Shown: piece by piece, positions 63,107 through 64,000 of the stretch
How the letters are laid out: each line of letters opens with the position of its first letter
How positions within the stretch are numbered: the stretch's first letter is position 1
NCBI RefSeq assembly: GCF_001654835.1
Contig: NZ_LXEP01000031.1
Span: forward strand, 372,001-436,000
Direction: 5' to 3'
Source of the DNA: Buttiauxella gaviniae ATCC 51604
GTDB taxonomy: Bacteria; Pseudomonadota; Gammaproteobacteria; Enterobacterales; Enterobacteriaceae
DNA: 64,000 nucleotides
Position numbers and translations under genes: made by a program
The notes under the pieces: generated by a model
Database searches by the model: none
The model's input: only the letters and a program-made list of their open reading frames with translations
What the model was told of the DNA's origin: nothing

Positions 63107-63803
63107 AAAAGTGATGCCAGTAAAACTGGCACAGGCGTTGGCCAATCCGTTATTTCCAGCACTCGATAGCCAACTGCGCGCAGGTCGCCATGTTGGGCTC
63201 GATGAACTGGATAATCATGCTTATTTGATGGACTTCCAGGATGAACTGGAAGAGTTCTATACCCGTTATAACGTGGAGTTGATTCGCGCGCCGGAAGGTT
63301 TCTTCTATTTGCGTCCGCGCTCCACCACATTGATCCCGCGCTCAGTGCTATCTGAGCTGGACATGATGGTGGGTAAGATTCTCTGTTACCTCTATTTGAG
63401 TCCGGAACGTCTGGCGAACGAAGGTATTTTTACGCAGGCTGAGCTGTACGATGAGCTGCTGACGCTTGCGGATGAAAACAAGCTGCTTAAGCTTGTGAAT
63501 AACCGTTCTACTGGCTCAGATCTTGACCGTCAAAAGCTGCAAGAAAAAGTCCGTGCCTCATTAACGCGTTTACGCCGTCTTGGTATGATCTGGTTTATGG
63601 GCCATGACAGCAGCAAATTCCGCATTACCGAATCAGTATTCCGCTTTGGTGCCGATGTACGTGCTGGCGACGATGCGCGTGAAGCGCAACTCCGCATGAT
63701 CCGTGATGGTGAAGCGATGCCGGTAGAGACTCGTTTGCAACTCAATGATGAAACTGAAGAGTCGCAATTGGCTTCAGATAACGCGGAGGATGAACAGGAA
63801 TGA
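63087..63803 (+). CDS. mukE: Chromosome partition protein MukE (kite)
   Basis: MukE (238 aa) is the kite subunit that dimerises and binds the middle region of MukF. Two winged-helix domains are followed by an acidic, variable C-terminal tail ([19 protein letters not shown]). A frame from 63009 would overlap mukF by nearly 100 nt; the ATG at 63087 gives [16 protein letters not shown], the family start. It overlaps mukF by 20 nt and mukB by 4 nt (ATGA), consistent with tightly coupled expression of the complex. Confidence 0.96.
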
Positions 63804-64000
63804 TTGAACGCGGTAAGTTTCGCTCACTAACGCTGATTAACTGGAACGGTTTCTTCGCGCGTACTTTTGATTTAGATGAACTGGTGACCACGCTTTCTGG
63901 CGGTAATGGTGCCGGTAAATCCACTACTATGGCGGCGTTTGTAACTGCGCTAATCCCGGACTTAACACTGTTGCACTTCCGTAACACCACCGAAGCGGGG
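63800..64000 (+). CDS. mukB: Chromosome partition protein MukB (partial, 5' end only)
   Basis: The SMC-like ATPase of MukBEF begins here and runs out of the window after 67 codons. The N-terminus [22 protein letters not shown] is typical. Walker A is GGNGAGKS at residues 34-41 (K40). The full protein in E. coli has about 1486 residues, so most of the gene, with its coiled coil, hinge and Walker B, lies outside. The ATG overlaps the mukE stop (ATGA). Confidence 0.97.

Overview
The window is a contiguous stretch of an enterobacterial chromosome (Enterobacteriaceae, close to Escherichia, Kluyvera and Buttiauxella; the genus cannot be fixed from this sequence alone). Gene content, order and strand follow the E. 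coli K-12 map at about 19 to 21 min almost gene for gene, from ybjT to mukB. Several proteins (Lrp, IF-1, ClpA, S1, PflB) match what I remember of the K-12 proteins nearly residue for residue. I see no insertion sequence, prophage, integrase, CRISPR array, tRNA, rRNA or plasmid gene. The first gene (ybjT) and the last (mukB) are cut by the window edges.

Layout. Positions 1-8 kb, mostly minus strand: ybjT, ltaE-poxB, the nitrosative-stress pair hcp-hcr, the lysine exporter lysO and aquaporin aqpZ. 8-14 kb: the OLD-family nuclease ybjD, ybjX and the macAB efflux operon. 14-19 kb: cspD, then the N-degron proteolysis genes clpS-clpA, infA and aat. 19-24 kb: cydDC and trxB. 24-32 kb, plus strand: lrp, ftsK, lolA, rarA and serS. 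32-44 kb: anaerobic metabolism, with dmsABC, the transporter ycaD, pflA, pflB, focA and ycaO. 44-52 kb: ycaP, serC-aroA, a M48 lipoprotein protease (ycaL), cmk, rpsA and ihfB. 52-64 kb: the comEC homologue ycaI, the envelope run msbA-lpxK-ycaQ-ycaR-kdsB, then ycbJ, elyC, and the chromosome-organisation operon cmoM-mukF-mukE-mukB.

Functional themes. Anaerobic and redox genes dominate (hcp-hcr, cydDC, trxB, dmsABC, pflBA-focA), and their upstream regions carry FNR-, NarL/NarP- and NsrR-like sites. ClpS, ClpA and Aat form the N-degron pathway. FtsK, MukBEF and IHF act on the nucleoid. LolA, MsbA, LpxK, KdsB and ElyC build the envelope.

This is ordinary core genome and I found no convincing new multi-gene system. 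The unexplained items are small: a start-less membrane-protein-like reading frame in the infA leader, a dyad plus 16-codon ORF upstream of ybjD, the absence of the serW tRNA between clpA and infA, and the absence of the ycaC/ycaM/ycaN/ycaK genes that K-12 carries between dmsC and pflA. Start codons were moved from the longest possible frame wherever a Shine-Dalgarno sequence and family length agreed; each case is stated.
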